From assembly GCF_024171815.1 (NCBI RefSeq), contig NZ_JAMTCJ010000002.1, positions 310,001 to 374,000 of the forward strand: a DNA stretch of 64,000 nt, read 5' to 3'. Positions 16,481 to 25,512 of the stretch are shown one piece after another. Each line of letters starts with the position of its first letter. Within the stretch, counting starts at the first letter, position 1. The notes below the pieces were generated by a model that was not told the DNA's origin, searched no databases, and saw only the letters and a list, made by a program, of their open reading frames with translations. This DNA is from Williamsia maris (GTDB taxonomy: Bacteria; Actinomycetota; Actinomycetes; Mycobacteriales; Mycobacteriaceae). A program made the translations under genes and the position numbers.

Positions 16481-17187
16481 CCACCCCGACACCATCGGAC
16501 GCCCAGTCCGTCCCGGTACCGGACGCGCGCAAGCTCAAGCCGCCGACGGCCACGCCCGGATCGGTCGTGGTCACGACGCTGTTCGCCCTCGTCCTGCTGG
16601 CGATCGCCGGCATCGCGATCCGCGATTTCATCATCGAGATGAAGTGGATCTCCGGCACCGAGTGGATCGCCGCCGCGTCGCGGTGGATCTCGTCGTTGTC
16701 GTGGCAGGTGTGGATGTGGCCGGCCGCGGTCGCGCTGATCATCGTCGGCCTCTGGTTCCTCATCGTCTCGGTCACGCCCCGACCCAAGACCCACTTCGCG
16801 GTCGACGGTGTCGAGGACGTCGACGGGTACTCGCCGAGCACCTGGACTCGACGCGTCGACGTCGCCCGACGCAGCAGCGCGGTCGCCCGGGATGTCCGCG
16901 ACGTCCTGGAGGCCAACACCGTCGTGAAGCGTCGCAAGGTCAAGGTCGCCGTCCTGCTCTCGGAGGACTCGCCCGAGACCCGCGCCACCATCACCGAACG
17001 CGTCACCGCAGCGATCGCACCGGTCGCCCCCGGGCGCACCGTGAAACTCAAGGTCCGCGTGAAGAAGGTCGAACAGTCGGTCACCCCGCCTGCTCCCATC
17101 GCGCGACCGGCCATGCCCGAGTCGTTCGCGACCGAGGCCGCGGAGTCCGAGTCGGATTCGCCCACCCTGATCAAGGAGCAACCGTGA
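16477..17187 (+). CDS. DUF6286-type membrane protein of Asp23 cluster
   Basis: A 236-residue protein starting at GTG 16477, overlapping the previous stop. Two transmembrane helices flank a Trp-rich loop (VVVTTLFALVLLAIAGIAI and WPAAVALIIVGLWFLIV). A cytoplasmic domain of about 110 residues follows, with RRKVKVAVLLSEDSPETRATITERV, and an acidic tail. This layout matches DUF6286 proteins and is analogous to AmaP membrane anchors for Asp23. Probable anchor for one of the two Asp23 proteins. Confidence 0.8.
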   Translation: MTTPTPSDAQSVPVPDARKLKPPTATPGSVVVTTLFALVLLAIAGIAIRDFIIEMKWISGTEWIAAASRWISSLSWQVWMWPAAVALIIVGLWFLIVSVTPRPKTHFAVDGVEDVDGYSPSTWTRRVDVARRSSAVARDVRDVLEANTVVKRRKVKVAVLLSEDSPETRATITERVTAAIAPVAPGRTVKLKVRVKKVEQSVTPPAPIARPAMPESFATEAAESESDSPTLIKEQP

Positions 17188-17759
17188 ATGCCCTCCCCGC
17201 AGGACTGAACCGTGTGGTCGCGTTCCTGGTCGCCGTCGCGATGATCGTCGTCGGCGCTGCCGCGATCGCGTGGGAGCTGAAGGTGACCTGGGTGCGCGAT
17301 CGCATCGCCGACATCGACGCCTCCTGGTTCGACCGGGCGCCCGACGCCGGCTGGTGGGTCTACGTGCTCGCCGGGATCGCGGTGGGCGGCATCGTCATCG
17401 GGTTCTTCCTGCTGTCGGTCAATGCCCGTCCCCGCAAGATCGGCGACGTCGAGCTGCCGGGCAGCGACAGCTCGGGCACCCTGGCGGTGTCGCCGGGCAA
17501 GATCGCCAACGCCGTGGCCGACGATCTCGCCCACCACCGACTGGTGTCCTCGACACGGTCGAAGGCGGTCGACGATCGCAAGCGAAAGTTGTTGGAGATC
17601 ACCGTGATCGCCGATCCGACCACGTCGTTCGACGATCTGCTCCCGGTGGTCGAGAACGCGCAGCGTCAGATCCGCGGAGCCCTACCCGGCAGCGATCTGC
17701 GGGCCCGGATCCTGATCCACCTGGAGAAGTCGAAGGGCTCGACCCAGCGCGTGTCCTGA
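17184..17759 (+). CDS. AmaP-like alkaline-shock membrane anchor
   Basis: A 191-residue protein from GTG 17184 (GTGA overlap with the previous gene). An N-terminal hydrophobic helix (VVAFLVAVAMIVVGAAAIAW), a Trp-rich extracytoplasmic loop and a second helix (VYVLAGIAVGGIVIGFFLL) precede a cytoplasmic domain with VSPGKIANAVADDLAHHRLV and ILIHLEKSKGS. This is the AmaP arrangement of two helices plus a soluble domain. Last gene of the operon; followed by a nested hairpin shared with converging copA. Confidence 0.8.
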   Translation: MNALPAGLNRVVAFLVAVAMIVVGAAAIAWELKVTWVRDRIADIDASWFDRAPDAGWWVYVLAGIAVGGIVIGFFLLSVNARPRKIGDVELPGSDSSGTLAVSPGKIANAVADDLAHHRLVSSTRSKAVDDRKRKLLEITVIADPTTSFDDLLPVVENAQRQIRGALPGSDLRARILIHLEKSKGSTQRVS

Positions 17760-17781
17760 CCCGCGCGGAGCAGATCCACCA

Positions 17782-17846
17782 CAACCCACACCGATGACCG
17801 TCGCAAGGCGCACAATGCGCTCGACCCCGGTCAGAGGTGTGGGTTG
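17782..17846. terminator. Nested long hairpin between converging operons
   Basis: Perfect 11-bp outer arms CAACCCACACC (17782-17792) and GGTGTGGGTTG (17836-17846) enclose a second stem GACCG/CGGTC (17796-17800 and 17828-17832) and a third GCGC/GCGC with loop ACAAT (17808-17820). It lies between the amaP-like and copA stops, so it can act in both directions. Confidence 0.7.
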
Positions 17847-17852
17847 CGTACG

Positions 17853-20081
17853 TCAGCGAGCCTGAAAGCGGCGCAGCCGAAGGCTGTTCAGCACCACGAA
17901 CACCGACGAGAAGGCCATCGCCGCGCCCGCGAACATCGGGTTGAGCAGCCCGGACGCCGCCAACGGAAGTGCGGCGACGTTGTATCCGAAGGCCCAGAAC
18001 AGGTTCCCGCGGATGGTCCGCAACGTCGCCCGGGACAATCGGATCGCGTCGCCGGCCAGTCGCAAGTCGCCGGACATCAACGTCAGGTCGGACGCCTCGA
18101 TGGCCACGTCGGTGCCGGTACCCATGGCCAGTCCGAGGTCGGCGGCGGCGAGTGCGGCCGCGTCGTTGACCCCGTCGCCGATCATCGCCACACGAGATCC
18201 CTCGGCCTGAAGTGCGCGCACGGTGTCGACCTTGTCCTGCGGCAGGACACCCGCGATGACGCGGTCGATGCCGACGGCTGCGGCGACGGCGCGGGCCGCG
18301 CCCTCGTTGTCGCCGGTCAACAGGACCGGTGTGAGCCCGAGTCGTCGCAGGTCGGCCACCGCGGCCGCGGACGACGGCTTGACCTCGTCGGCCACCACCA
18401 CCGCGCCGCGCACCGCACCGTCCCAGCCGACGACGATCGCGGTGGCGCCCGCCGACTCGGCCTCGTCGATCGCGCGGGTGACCTCCGGAGCGGCGGCCAG
18501 TCCGCGCTCCGTCGCCCATGCCGCCCGACCGGCGAGTACCTCGACACCATCGACGGTTCCGCGCACGCCCAGACCGGCGGCGTTCTCGAAGCCCTCGACC
18601 TCGGGGAGCCGTTCGAGACGCTGCGTGCCGGCGCGTGCGATGGCACGGGCGATCGGGTGTTCCGACACCGATTCGACCGCTGCGGCCCGCCGCAACACCT
18701 GGTCATCGGATACGCCCGGGGCGGCGACCACGTCGGCGACGGTCATCACGCCGGTCGTGATCGTGCCGGTCTTGTCCAGCACGACGGTGTCGATGCGGCT
18801 GGCGCGTTCGAGGACCTGCGGTCCCCGGATGAGGATCCCGAGCTGCGCGCCGCGACCGCTGCCCGCCATGAGCGCGGTGGGCGTGGCCAGGCCGAGCGCG
18901 CAAGGGCAGGCGATGATCAGCACCGCGACGGCCGCGGTGATGGCCGCGGTCAGTCCGCCGCCGGCCAGCAGCCACGCACTGAACGTCACCAGCGCGAGCA
19001 CGAGCACGACCGGGACGAAGTACGCCGAGATGGCGTCGGCGAGGCGTTGCACGCCGGCCTTGCCGTTCTGCGCGTCCATGACGAGCCGGGCGATCTGCGA
19101 CATCTGCGTGTCGGCACCGACGGAGGTCGCACGGACGGTGATCGTCCCGCCGCCGTTGACGGTTGCCCCGATGACCCGGTCGCCGACGGTGATGTCGACG
19201 GGCACCGACTCACCGGTGATCACGGACTGATCGACCACCGACGACCCCGAGATGACCTCGCCATCGGTGGCGATCTTCTCGCCCGGTCGGACCAGGAACC
19301 GGTCACCGACCACGAGAGTGTCTGCGCCAACCTGCTTCTCGACCGGCCCGTGCGGACCGTCGACGAGCAGCGTCGCCTCTTTCGCGCCCAGTTCGGCCAG
19401 CGCACGCATGGCGGCTCCGGCCTCCCGGGTCGACCGCGACTCCAGGTACCGACCGGCGATCAGGAAGGTCGTGACGCCCGCGGCGACCTCGAGGTAGATG
19501 TTCGCCGACGCGTCGCCCCGGGCGAGGGTGAGATCGAAGCCGTGGCGCATGCCGATCATGCCCGCCGTCCCGAAGAACAGTGCGTACAGCGACCACCCGT
19601 AGGCCGCGGTGATCCCGATCGACACGAGGGTGTCCATCGAGGTCGCGAGATGCCGCGCACCGCTGACGGTCGCACGGTGGAACGGCCAGGCGCCCCACAC
19701 CACGACCGGGATGGCGAGCGCGAGTGACACCCACTGCCAGTAGTCGAACTGCCACGCGGGCACCATCGACAGGGCCACGACGGGGACGCTGAGGATCGCC
19801 GAGACGATCAACCGGCGGCGTAGATCCGTCGCCCCGGCGGAGTGGTCGTGGTCAGAAGAGCTGTGCCCGTGGGCTTCCTGCTCGACGGCGCGGTAGCCGG
19901 CGGCGGCGACCACGTCGGCGAGCTCGCCGGTGGTCACCTCGTCGGGGTGATGTACCTCGACGGTCTCGGTCGCGAAGTTGACCGATGCCTCGACACCGTC
20001 GAGCTTGTTGAGCTTGCGCTCGATCCGCGCGGCGCACGAGGTGCAGGTCATGCCCTCGAGGTCGAACACCGCGGTGCTCAC
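17853..20081 (-). CDS. copA: Copper-exporting P1B-type ATPase CopA
   Basis: A 742-residue heavy-metal P-type ATPase. It has one N-terminal HMA domain with [15 protein letters not shown], eight membrane helices, the ion-binding CPC in [18 protein letters not shown], phosphorylation motif DKTGTITTG, an HP motif in [15 protein letters not shown], and hinge [23 protein letters not shown] plus the C-terminal helices point to Cu(I). GTG 20081 overlaps the copZ stop by 4 nt; the longer open frame upstream runs through copZ in another frame and is not real. Confidence 0.95.
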   Translation of the reverse strand: MSTAVFDLEGMTCTSCAARIERKLNKLDGVEASVNFATETVEVHHPDEVTTGELADVVAAAGYRAVEQEAHGHSSSDHDHSAGATDLRRRLIVSAILSVPVVALSMVPAWQFDYWQWVSLALAIPVVVWGAWPFHRATVSGARHLATSMDTLVSIGITAAYGWSLYALFFGTAGMIGMRHGFDLTLARGDASANIYLEVAAGVTTFLIAGRYLESRSTREAGAAMRALAELGAKEATLLVDGPHGPVEKQVGADTLVVGDRFLVRPGEKIATDGEVISGSSVVDQSVITGESVPVDITVGDRVIGATVNGGGTITVRATSVGADTQMSQIARLVMDAQNGKAGVQRLADAISAYFVPVVLVLALVTFSAWLLAGGGLTAAITAAVAVLIIACPCALGLATPTALMAGSGRGAQLGILIRGPQVLERASRIDTVVLDKTGTITTGVMTVADVVAAPGVSDDQVLRRAAAVESVSEHPIARAIARAGTQRLERLPEVEGFENAAGLGVRGTVDGVEVLAGRAAWATERGLAAAPEVTRAIDEAESAGATAIVVGWDGAVRGAVVVADEVKPSSAAAVADLRRLGLTPVLLTGDNEGAARAVAAAVGIDRVIAGVLPQDKVDTVRALQAEGSRVAMIGDGVNDAAALAAADLGLAMGTGTDVAIEASDLTLMSGDLRLAGDAIRLSRATLRTIRGNLFWAFGYNVAALPLAASGLLNPMFAGAAMAFSSVFVVLNSLRLRRFQAR

Positions 20082-20287
20082 GGCGCGACCAGGTCGTACC
20101 CCGCCTCGGTCACCGCGGCCGCGACAGCAGCCGGATCGATCGGGTCGGAGCTGGTGACGGAGAGCGCGCCGGTGTCGAGATCGACCTCGACACCGTCGAC
20201 GCCGACGATCTCGGAGACCTCCTCGGTGACCGAGGCGACGCAGTGCGCGCATGTCATTCCGGTGACGGTGAACGTGGCGGTGCTCAT
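20078..20287 (-). CDS. copZ: Copper chaperone CopZ (HMA domain)
   Basis: A 69-residue single heavy-metal-associated domain with the metal site [15 protein letters not shown] at residues 10-24 and typical beta-alpha-beta-beta-alpha-beta length. It delivers Cu(I) to CopA in homologous systems. ATG 20287 overlaps the csoR stop (ATGA), and its own stop overlaps the copA GTG, giving a coupled csoR-copZ-copA operon. Confidence 0.93.
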   Translation of the reverse strand: MSTATFTVTGMTCAHCVASVTEEVSEIVGVDGVEVDLDTGALSVTSSDPIDPAAVAAAVTEAGYDLVAP

Positions 20288-20577
20288 GAGCGGACCAGCC
20301 GGGTGACGGCGTCCATCGCCTCGCGCACCTTGACCTGGCCCGCTTCGTCGCTCTCCTGTGCCGCGTTGATCACGCAGTGGTTCATGTGTTCCTCCAATAG
20401 TCCGAGGCTGACCGCCTGTAGCGCCTTCGTCATCGCCGTGACCTGCGTGAGGATGTCGATGCAGTAGCTCTCCTCGTCGACCATCCGCTGCAGTCCGCGC
20501 GCCTGACCCTCGATGCGGCGCAGCCGCTTGAGGTAGTCGTCCTTGCGCTGGATGTATCCGTGCGTGGCGCCGTCCAT
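20284..20577 (-). CDS. csoR: Copper-sensing repressor CsoR
   Basis: A 97-residue CsoR/RcnR family repressor. The copper ligands of the C-H-C pattern are visible: Cys in [13 protein letters not shown], His in [13 protein letters not shown] and the following Cys; the first helix carries [21 protein letters not shown] 20577 is preferred, with GGAGGAG 8 nt upstream, over ATG 20601, which would lie inside an operator-like dyad. Released from DNA by Cu(I), which would induce copZ and copA. Confidence 0.92.
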   Translation of the reverse strand: MDGATHGYIQRKDDYLKRLRRIEGQARGLQRMVDEESYCIDILTQVTAMTKALQAVSLGLLEEHMNHCVINAAQESDEAGQVKVREAMDAVTRLVRS

Positions 20578-20599
20578 GTGGCTGTCTCCTCCGTGGTTC

Positions 20600-20617
20600 A
20601 TACCCCTGTCCGGTATA
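20600..20617. promoter_or_regulatory. CsoR-type operator 1
   Basis: ATACCCCTGTCCGGTATA has ATACC/GGTAT half-sites seven bases apart, as in CsoR operators. It lies 23 bp upstream of the chosen csoR start, in the leader/promoter region, consistent with autorepression. Confidence 0.6.
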
Positions 20618-20633
20618 CCACCCTTGGCAGGTT

Positions 20634-20653
20634 TACGGTACCCCCCTACCGTA
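20634..20653. promoter_or_regulatory. CsoR-type operator 2
   Basis: A perfect 7-bp dyad TACGGTA and TACCGTA around CCCCCC. The G/C-tract-centred TACC dyad is what CsoR-family proteins bind. It is 17 bp upstream of the first site, so two dimers or tetramers may bind cooperatively. Confidence 0.6.
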
Positions 20654-20787
20654 TAAAGCTGCCGAGTGCCGAAGCGCCGAGGTTGGGCCGAGGCGCCCGA
20701 ATCATATGTACGACGGGGGTTTTGCCCGGTTCTCGTGACGCGGGCGTGAACACCGAATTCCTTTCGGTCACGACTGTTCGTATTGCT

Positions 20788-20808
20788 AGTTACCTGTGCG
20801 CAGTAACT
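20788..20808. promoter_or_regulatory. Candidate dyad operator upstream of S53 peptidase
   Basis: AGTTAC and GTAACT are separated by 9 bp (21 bp overall, two helical turns), 35 bp upstream of the peptidase ATG. The location over a promoter or 5' leader suggests regulation; no regulator is known. Confidence 0.4.
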
Positions 20809-20843
20809 GCTAGGTTCCTCGAAACACAGAAGGTGAGGCTGGC

Positions 20844-22619
20844 ATGACGATCAAGCGTCTGGTTCCGTTCGCGGTGGGTGTGGCGACGGTGATGGCCGTG
20901 AGCTCCGGGGTTGCGTGGGCCGCACCGGCCTCGAATGCGCCGGTGGCCCCAATTGATTCGGGTCGAGCGCAGGTGAGTCCCCGCGTGGCCCGGTCGGCGA
21001 AGGTGGGCAGTGCGCCGGCGGCACAGCGGCGGACGGTGACCGTGGCGCTGGCATCCCGCGACCCGCAGGGTCTGGCCGATTTCGATGCGGCGGTGAGTGA
21101 TCCGGGGTCGCCACAGTTCCGCCGGTTCCTCACCCCGGCCGAGTTCGCGTCGCGCTTCGGGCCGTCACCGAGCGAGGTGACCACGGCCACCGACTATCTG
21201 CGCTCACACGGCCTGCAGGTCGGTGCGCTCGCCCAGGGACAGCAGACCATCTCGGCGACGGGCACCGTGGATCAGCTCGGCGCCACGTTCGGCACCGGGC
21301 TCTCGCAGTACCGCGACCCGAAAAACGGAGCCGAGTTCATCGGAGCGGACAGCTCGGCGAAGGCATCCCCCGCCGCGGCATCGGTCATCACCGACGTCTC
21401 CGGGCTCACCGACGCACCGCTCCCGGTCACTCCCCCGCCGACGGCGCAGGTACCGCAGAAGCCGAAGCTCGCACCCAATGCGGTGACGGACAAGGGCAGC
21501 GGACCCAAGGGCGGATTCACCGCGGCCGAACTGAGCAGCGCCTACGCAGCCCCGACGATCGGCGGCAACGGGGGCAGCGGACAGACCATCGCGTTGGTCG
21601 AGTTCTCCGGGTACAAGCCCGCGAACTACAAGGCGTTCGACAGCCAGTACGGCATCACCGCGCCCGCGGTACAGACGATCGACGTCGACGGCGGGCCGGC
21701 CGGCGACCTCTCGGGGCAGGGCGAGGTCGACCTCGACATCGAGGTCCTGCACTCGATCGCACCCAAGGCGACGATCCTGAACTATCAGGCACCGAACGTG
21801 GGCAACGCCGACGTGGACCTGTACTCGAAGATCGTCTCCGACAACCGCGCCTCGATCGTCTCGATCAGCTGGGGCGAGTCCGAACTGGCCGAGGGCGCCT
21901 CGGGCATCCGGGCGTTGTCGAACATCATCGCGCAGGGAGTGGCGCAGGGACAGACCTTCGTCGACGCCGCCGGTGACCACGGGTCGTCGGACCAGTGGAA
22001 CTCCTCGTCACGGGACACCACCATCACCGTCGACTACCCCGCCTCCGATCCCAACGTGACCGGCGTCGGCGGCAGCCGTCTGTTCATCAACTCCACCACC
22101 GGGGCGTGGGCCAACGAGAAGGTGTGGAACGACTACGCCGCGGGCATCGACCCGTCGTTCCGAGGCGCCAGCGGTGGTGGGGTGTCCACTTACTTCGCCA
22201 AGCCGTCCTGGCAGACCGGAACCGGCGTCGACGGGGGTGCCAAGCGCCAGGTCCCCGACATCGCCGGCGTGGCCGCCGAATACCAGTTCAGCACCTACAC
22301 CGAGCTGTCGGACGCCGCAGGCAACGACACCGGGGGCGGGTGGACCGCCTCGGCGGGCACCAGTGGCGCGGCTCCGCTCAACGCCGCCCTGCTCGCGCTG
22401 ACCTCGGCGAAAGCCGGCGGCAAACGCTTCGGCAACATCAACCCGACGCTCTACCGGGTCGCGACGTCCACGCCGGGCGCGTTCCACGACATCACGACCG
22501 GCACCAACTCCATCACCGGCAACACCGGGGTGTACCCGACCACGGCGAGCTACGACAAGACGACCGGACTGGGTACGCCGAACAACCCCGCGTACGCCAC
22601 GGCCGTCAGCGCGCCGTAG
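20844..22619 (+). CDS. Secreted S53 (sedolisin/kumamolisin) serine-carboxyl peptidase
   Basis: A 591-residue exported endopeptidase. The signal peptide (residues 1-28) ends AWA-AP. The pro-domain (to about 180) shows the activation-peptide pattern PGSPQFRRFLTPAEFASRFGPS. The catalytic domain contains GEVDLDIEVLHSIAP (catalytic Glu/Asp helix), the oxyanion-region SISWGESE and the Ser motif ASAGTSGAAPLNAAL near residue 515. The pro-peptide is removed at acid pH in this family. ATG 20844 with GAAGGTGAGG upstream. Divergent from the copper operon. Confidence 0.93.
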   Translation: MTIKRLVPFAVGVATVMAVSSGVAWAAPASNAPVAPIDSGRAQVSPRVARSAKVGSAPAAQRRTVTVALASRDPQGLADFDAAVSDPGSPQFRRFLTPAEFASRFGPSPSEVTTATDYLRSHGLQVGALAQGQQTISATGTVDQLGATFGTGLSQYRDPKNGAEFIGADSSAKASPAAASVITDVSGLTDAPLPVTPPPTAQVPQKPKLAPNAVTDKGSGPKGGFTAAELSSAYAAPTIGGNGGSGQTIALVEFSGYKPANYKAFDSQYGITAPAVQTIDVDGGPAGDLSGQGEVDLDIEVLHSIAPKATILNYQAPNVGNADVDLYSKIVSDNRASIVSISWGESELAEGASGIRALSNIIAQGVAQGQTFVDAAGDHGSSDQWNSSSRDTTITVDYPASDPNVTGVGGSRLFINSTTGAWANEKVWNDYAAGIDPSFRGASGGGVSTYFAKPSWQTGTGVDGGAKRQVPDIAGVAAEYQFSTYTELSDAAGNDTGGGWTASAGTSGAAPLNAALLALTSAKAGGKRFGNINPTLYRVATSTPGAFHDITTGTNSITGNTGVYPTTASYDKTTGLGTPNNPAYATAVSAP

Positions 22620-22634
22620 CCGCGACGTCGGACG

Positions 22635-23402
22635 TCAGCGCTCGTTCTCGGATCGCCGCAGGGCCTCGGCGAGTTGCGCCAACGCGGCGACCACGGCGTC
22701 GAGGGCGGCACTCACCGACGGTGCCGACGGGTGCTCGGCCGCGGTGATCTCGTCGGCACGCGCGGACGGAAACGCGTCGAGGCGGTCTGTCGGCGGCTGA
22801 CCGCGGACCGCCCGGCCGCGCAGGTTGGGGATCTCGGCGATGTCGGCGACACCATGTGTGTCGGCGATGTCGCCGAGGTCGTGCTCGTGGTCGCTCTCCC
22901 GGTGCGCGCCCGTCTCGATGACGTCGTGTGCGCGGGAGGGCGCGGTCGGTGCGACGTCACCGTAGGACTCGTGCAGGTCGTGGTGGCCACCCTCGCGGTG
23001 ACCGTTGTCGTCGGCGTGGTCGACGGTGACGACGTTCGACCGCGTCTGCGGATCGGACTCCTCGGCGCGACGCCGACCGGTCCCTGCGGAGGTCAGATAG
23101 CCGTTGGTCGGGGCGTACCAGTGCACGCCGCCGTGACCCTCGAAGAGCATGCACCGCGCCCCGACCCCGCCCGTGCAGGGCATCCGGTCGATCAGCGACT
23201 GTGCGTGCTGTTCGCGGTCGTTCCATTCGAGCCACAACCGGCGGTCGTACCGGGGCACGTTCTCGGCATCGGTCGCGTGATCGCCGCGATGCCCGATGCT
23301 GAGGCGGCAGCCGAGTACCCACCCGTTGTCGCTGGTATCCCCGAGTTCCGCCCGATCATTCGCACTGCATATGACCGTCGCCCAACATCCGTCGTCCACC
23401 AT
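22635..23402 (-). CDS. Hypothetical protein with paired C-L-GH-G-H motifs and His-rich region
   Basis: A 255-residue protein I do not recognise. Residues 1-110 hold two similar units, CRLSIGHRGDH and CMLFEGHGGVH, each with Cys, GH and a second His in fixed spacing, so a metal-binding repeat is likely. Residues 125-200 are rich in His and Asp (GHREGGHHDLHESYGD, HRESDHEHDLGDIADTHG). The C-terminus is an amphipathic helix. ATG 23402 is chosen for its GGGGGAA site; the 57-residue upstream extension looks non-coding. It converges on the S53 peptidase gene. Confidence 0.6.
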   Translation of the reverse strand: MVDDGCWATVICSANDRAELGDTSDNGWVLGCRLSIGHRGDHATDAENVPRYDRRLWLEWNDREQHAQSLIDRMPCTGGVGARCMLFEGHGGVHWYAPTNGYLTSAGTGRRRAEESDPQTRSNVVTVDHADDNGHREGGHHDLHESYGDVAPTAPSRAHDVIETGAHRESDHEHDLGDIADTHGVADIAEIPNLRGRAVRGQPPTDRLDAFPSARADEITAAEHPSAPSVSAALDAVVAALAQLAEALRRSENER

Positions 23403-23466
23403 GACGCATTCCCCCTTGACCCTGGCGATCAGACTAGTACCGATGGGCCCGAAACCGTCGCAGAGT

Positions 23467-25062
23467 TCAGTGGCGCACGGTACGGCGGAACGAGTCGGCG
23501 TCGGCGTGCGCCCAGTCCCGCACCCAGTCGACCGGCGGGTCGGCGAGCAACTCGCCGTCGTCGAGCCACTCATGGATCTCCGCGTAGGACCGCTGGGTGA
23601 CCGTGTCGACTCGCTTGCGCAGCATGCTCGGGTCGAGCTGGTCGGGCGATCCGATGCCCATCGACGCCATCAGCTGCATCGCCTGCTCGACGGTCGCCTG
23701 GTGGTAGCGGTGCACCCGCTCGGACTTGTCCGGTATGTCGAGGGCCCGCGCCCGGCGCGGATCCTGCGTGGCGACACCGACCGGGCAGTGGTTCGTGTGG
23801 CATCGCTGCGACTGGATGCACCCGACGGCCATCATCATCGCCCGCGCCGCGTTGGTGAAGTCGGCGCCCTGGATGAGCCGCTTGACGATGTCGCTGCCGG
23901 TCGCGACCTTCCCGCTGGCGCCGATGCGCACCGTGTCCCGCAACCCGGAGCCGACCAGCGCGTTGTGCACGGTCATCAACCCGTCGGTGAGCGGGAGGCC
24001 CACGTGATCCTCGAACTCCAGGGGCGCGGCTGCGGTACCGCCCTCGGCCCCGTCGACGATGATGAAGTCCGGGCCGTCGTTCTCGGCGATCATCGCCTTG
24101 CAGATGGCGAGGACCTCGCTGCGGTCGCCGACGCACAGTTTGATGCCGACCGGTTTGCCGCCCGAGAGTCGACGCAGCTCGGCCACGAACCGGACGAGCT
24201 GCCGCGGCGTGGAGAACGCGGAGTGATAGGCCGGGCTCACGCACTTCTCGTGTGCGGGCACACCCCGGTACTCGGCGATCTCGGCACTCACCTTCGCGGC
24301 GGGGAGCACACCACCGATCCCCGGCTTCGCGCCCTGACTGAGTTTGATCGAGATGGCCTTCACCCGGTCGTCGGTCGCCTTGTCGGCGAACGTCTTCGGG
24401 TCGAACCGTCCGTCGGCGGTACGGGCGCCGAAGTATCCCGATCCGAGTTCCCAGACGACATCGGCCCCGCCCGACAGGTGATACGGCGTCAGACCGCCCT
24501 CGCCGGTGTCGTGCGCGAAGCCGCCCGCGGCCGCGCCGCGGTTGAGGGCGGTCAGCGCGGCACCGGACAGCGCCCCGAAGCTCATCGACGACACGTTCAG
24601 CAGCGACATCGAGTAGGGCTGCGTGCAGTGCGGACCGCCGATCATCACGCGCGGCGGGGTGTCGGCGATCGGCACCGGGACGGTCGAGTGGACAAGGTGC
24701 TCGTAGCCCACCTGCTCGATGTCGCGCTCGGTGCCGAACGACAGCTCGCCGTGGATGCCCTTCGCGCGCTCGTAGATGATCGTCCGCACGTCGCGGTCGA
24801 ACGGGCGCCCGTCGTAGTTGCGTTCGATGAAGTACTGCTGCAGCTCCGGGCGGATGGCCTCGAGGAGGAATCGCATGTGCCCGACCAGCGGGTAGATCCG
24901 CAACACCGAGTGCCTGCGTTGGACGAGGTCGTACACGGCGACGGCAGCCGCGGCGGCGAACAACGCACAGAAGACCCACCAGACCTGCGACGAGAACGCC
25001 GCCGCGACTGCCGCCAGCACTGCTCCCCCGACGGTGACCACCAGGACCACGAACTTCACCAC
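23467..25062 (-). CDS. FMN-binding glutamate synthase-like protein
   Basis: A 531-residue protein with two N-terminal hydrophobic segments followed by a glutamate-synthase central FMN domain: MSFGALSGAALTALNRGAAAGG, HDTGEGGLTPYH, KLSQGAKPGIGGVLPAAKV, VDGAEGGTAAAP, and the Cys cluster QSQRCHTNHCPVGVATQDP that binds the Fe-S centre in GltB. It lacks the glutaminase and GXGXG domains of full GltB, so it is the stand-alone family whose substrate is uncertain. Start GTG 25062. Single gene. Confidence 0.88.
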   Translation of the reverse strand: MVKFVVLVVTVGGAVLAAVAAAFSSQVWWVFCALFAAAAAVAVYDLVQRRHSVLRIYPLVGHMRFLLEAIRPELQQYFIERNYDGRPFDRDVRTIIYERAKGIHGELSFGTERDIEQVGYEHLVHSTVPVPIADTPPRVMIGGPHCTQPYSMSLLNVSSMSFGALSGAALTALNRGAAAGGFAHDTGEGGLTPYHLSGGADVVWELGSGYFGARTADGRFDPKTFADKATDDRVKAISIKLSQGAKPGIGGVLPAAKVSAEIAEYRGVPAHEKCVSPAYHSAFSTPRQLVRFVAELRRLSGGKPVGIKLCVGDRSEVLAICKAMIAENDGPDFIIVDGAEGGTAAAPLEFEDHVGLPLTDGLMTVHNALVGSGLRDTVRIGASGKVATGSDIVKRLIQGADFTNAARAMMMAVGCIQSQRCHTNHCPVGVATQDPRRARALDIPDKSERVHRYHQATVEQAMQLMASMGIGSPDQLDPSMLRKRVDTVTQRSYAEIHEWLDDGELLADPPVDWVRDWAHADADSFRRTVRH

Positions 25063-25512
25063 GGACGACTCCCATCACAGCCCATGACGGCCCCGCCGTC
25101 CTCTCACGACAGTCCTACACCCGCTCGGCCAACGGACGGTGACGGCCCACCAGCCCCGTCCGACCCCCACACCACGCCAACGACTCTCGGGGTTCGGTGC
25201 GGCGAGACGTAGCGGGTCGGCGTCGCGCCCGCGTACCGTCGAGGACAGGTTGGGTTGCCATGGACAGTTGCTTCCTAGCCCGATCCGATCGCGGTGGTGG
25301 GAGTCAACCGGTGTCAAGCAGAGCGCGCCCCCACCATTCGCCCTCCACGCACGGCGTGGATCCGGCTGTGCCTGATCGCGTACGGTCGAAGATGCCAGTT
25401 CAGACCGCTGCTGCGCACACGTCCTCGGTCACCCTCACCGCACCACGCGGCCTGTGAGTCCGACGACGAACGCGAACACACCCGATCTGCACTGTGAAGG
25501 GTTGCATCACTG
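25063..25512. other. Intergenic region, no gene recognised
   Basis: This 450-bp gap between divergent genes must hold the promoters of the FMN protein and the LLM oxidoreductase. Several short open frames cross it but show no recognisable motif, and those on the plus strand are Arg/Ser/Pro rich like shadow frames. No tRNA, riboswitch or strong hairpin was seen. Confidence 0.5.

Noticed and set aside
25139-25497. Several overlapping short + strand open frames before the LLM gene
   Set aside because: Arg/Pro/Ser composition with no recognisable motif; treated as a control region.
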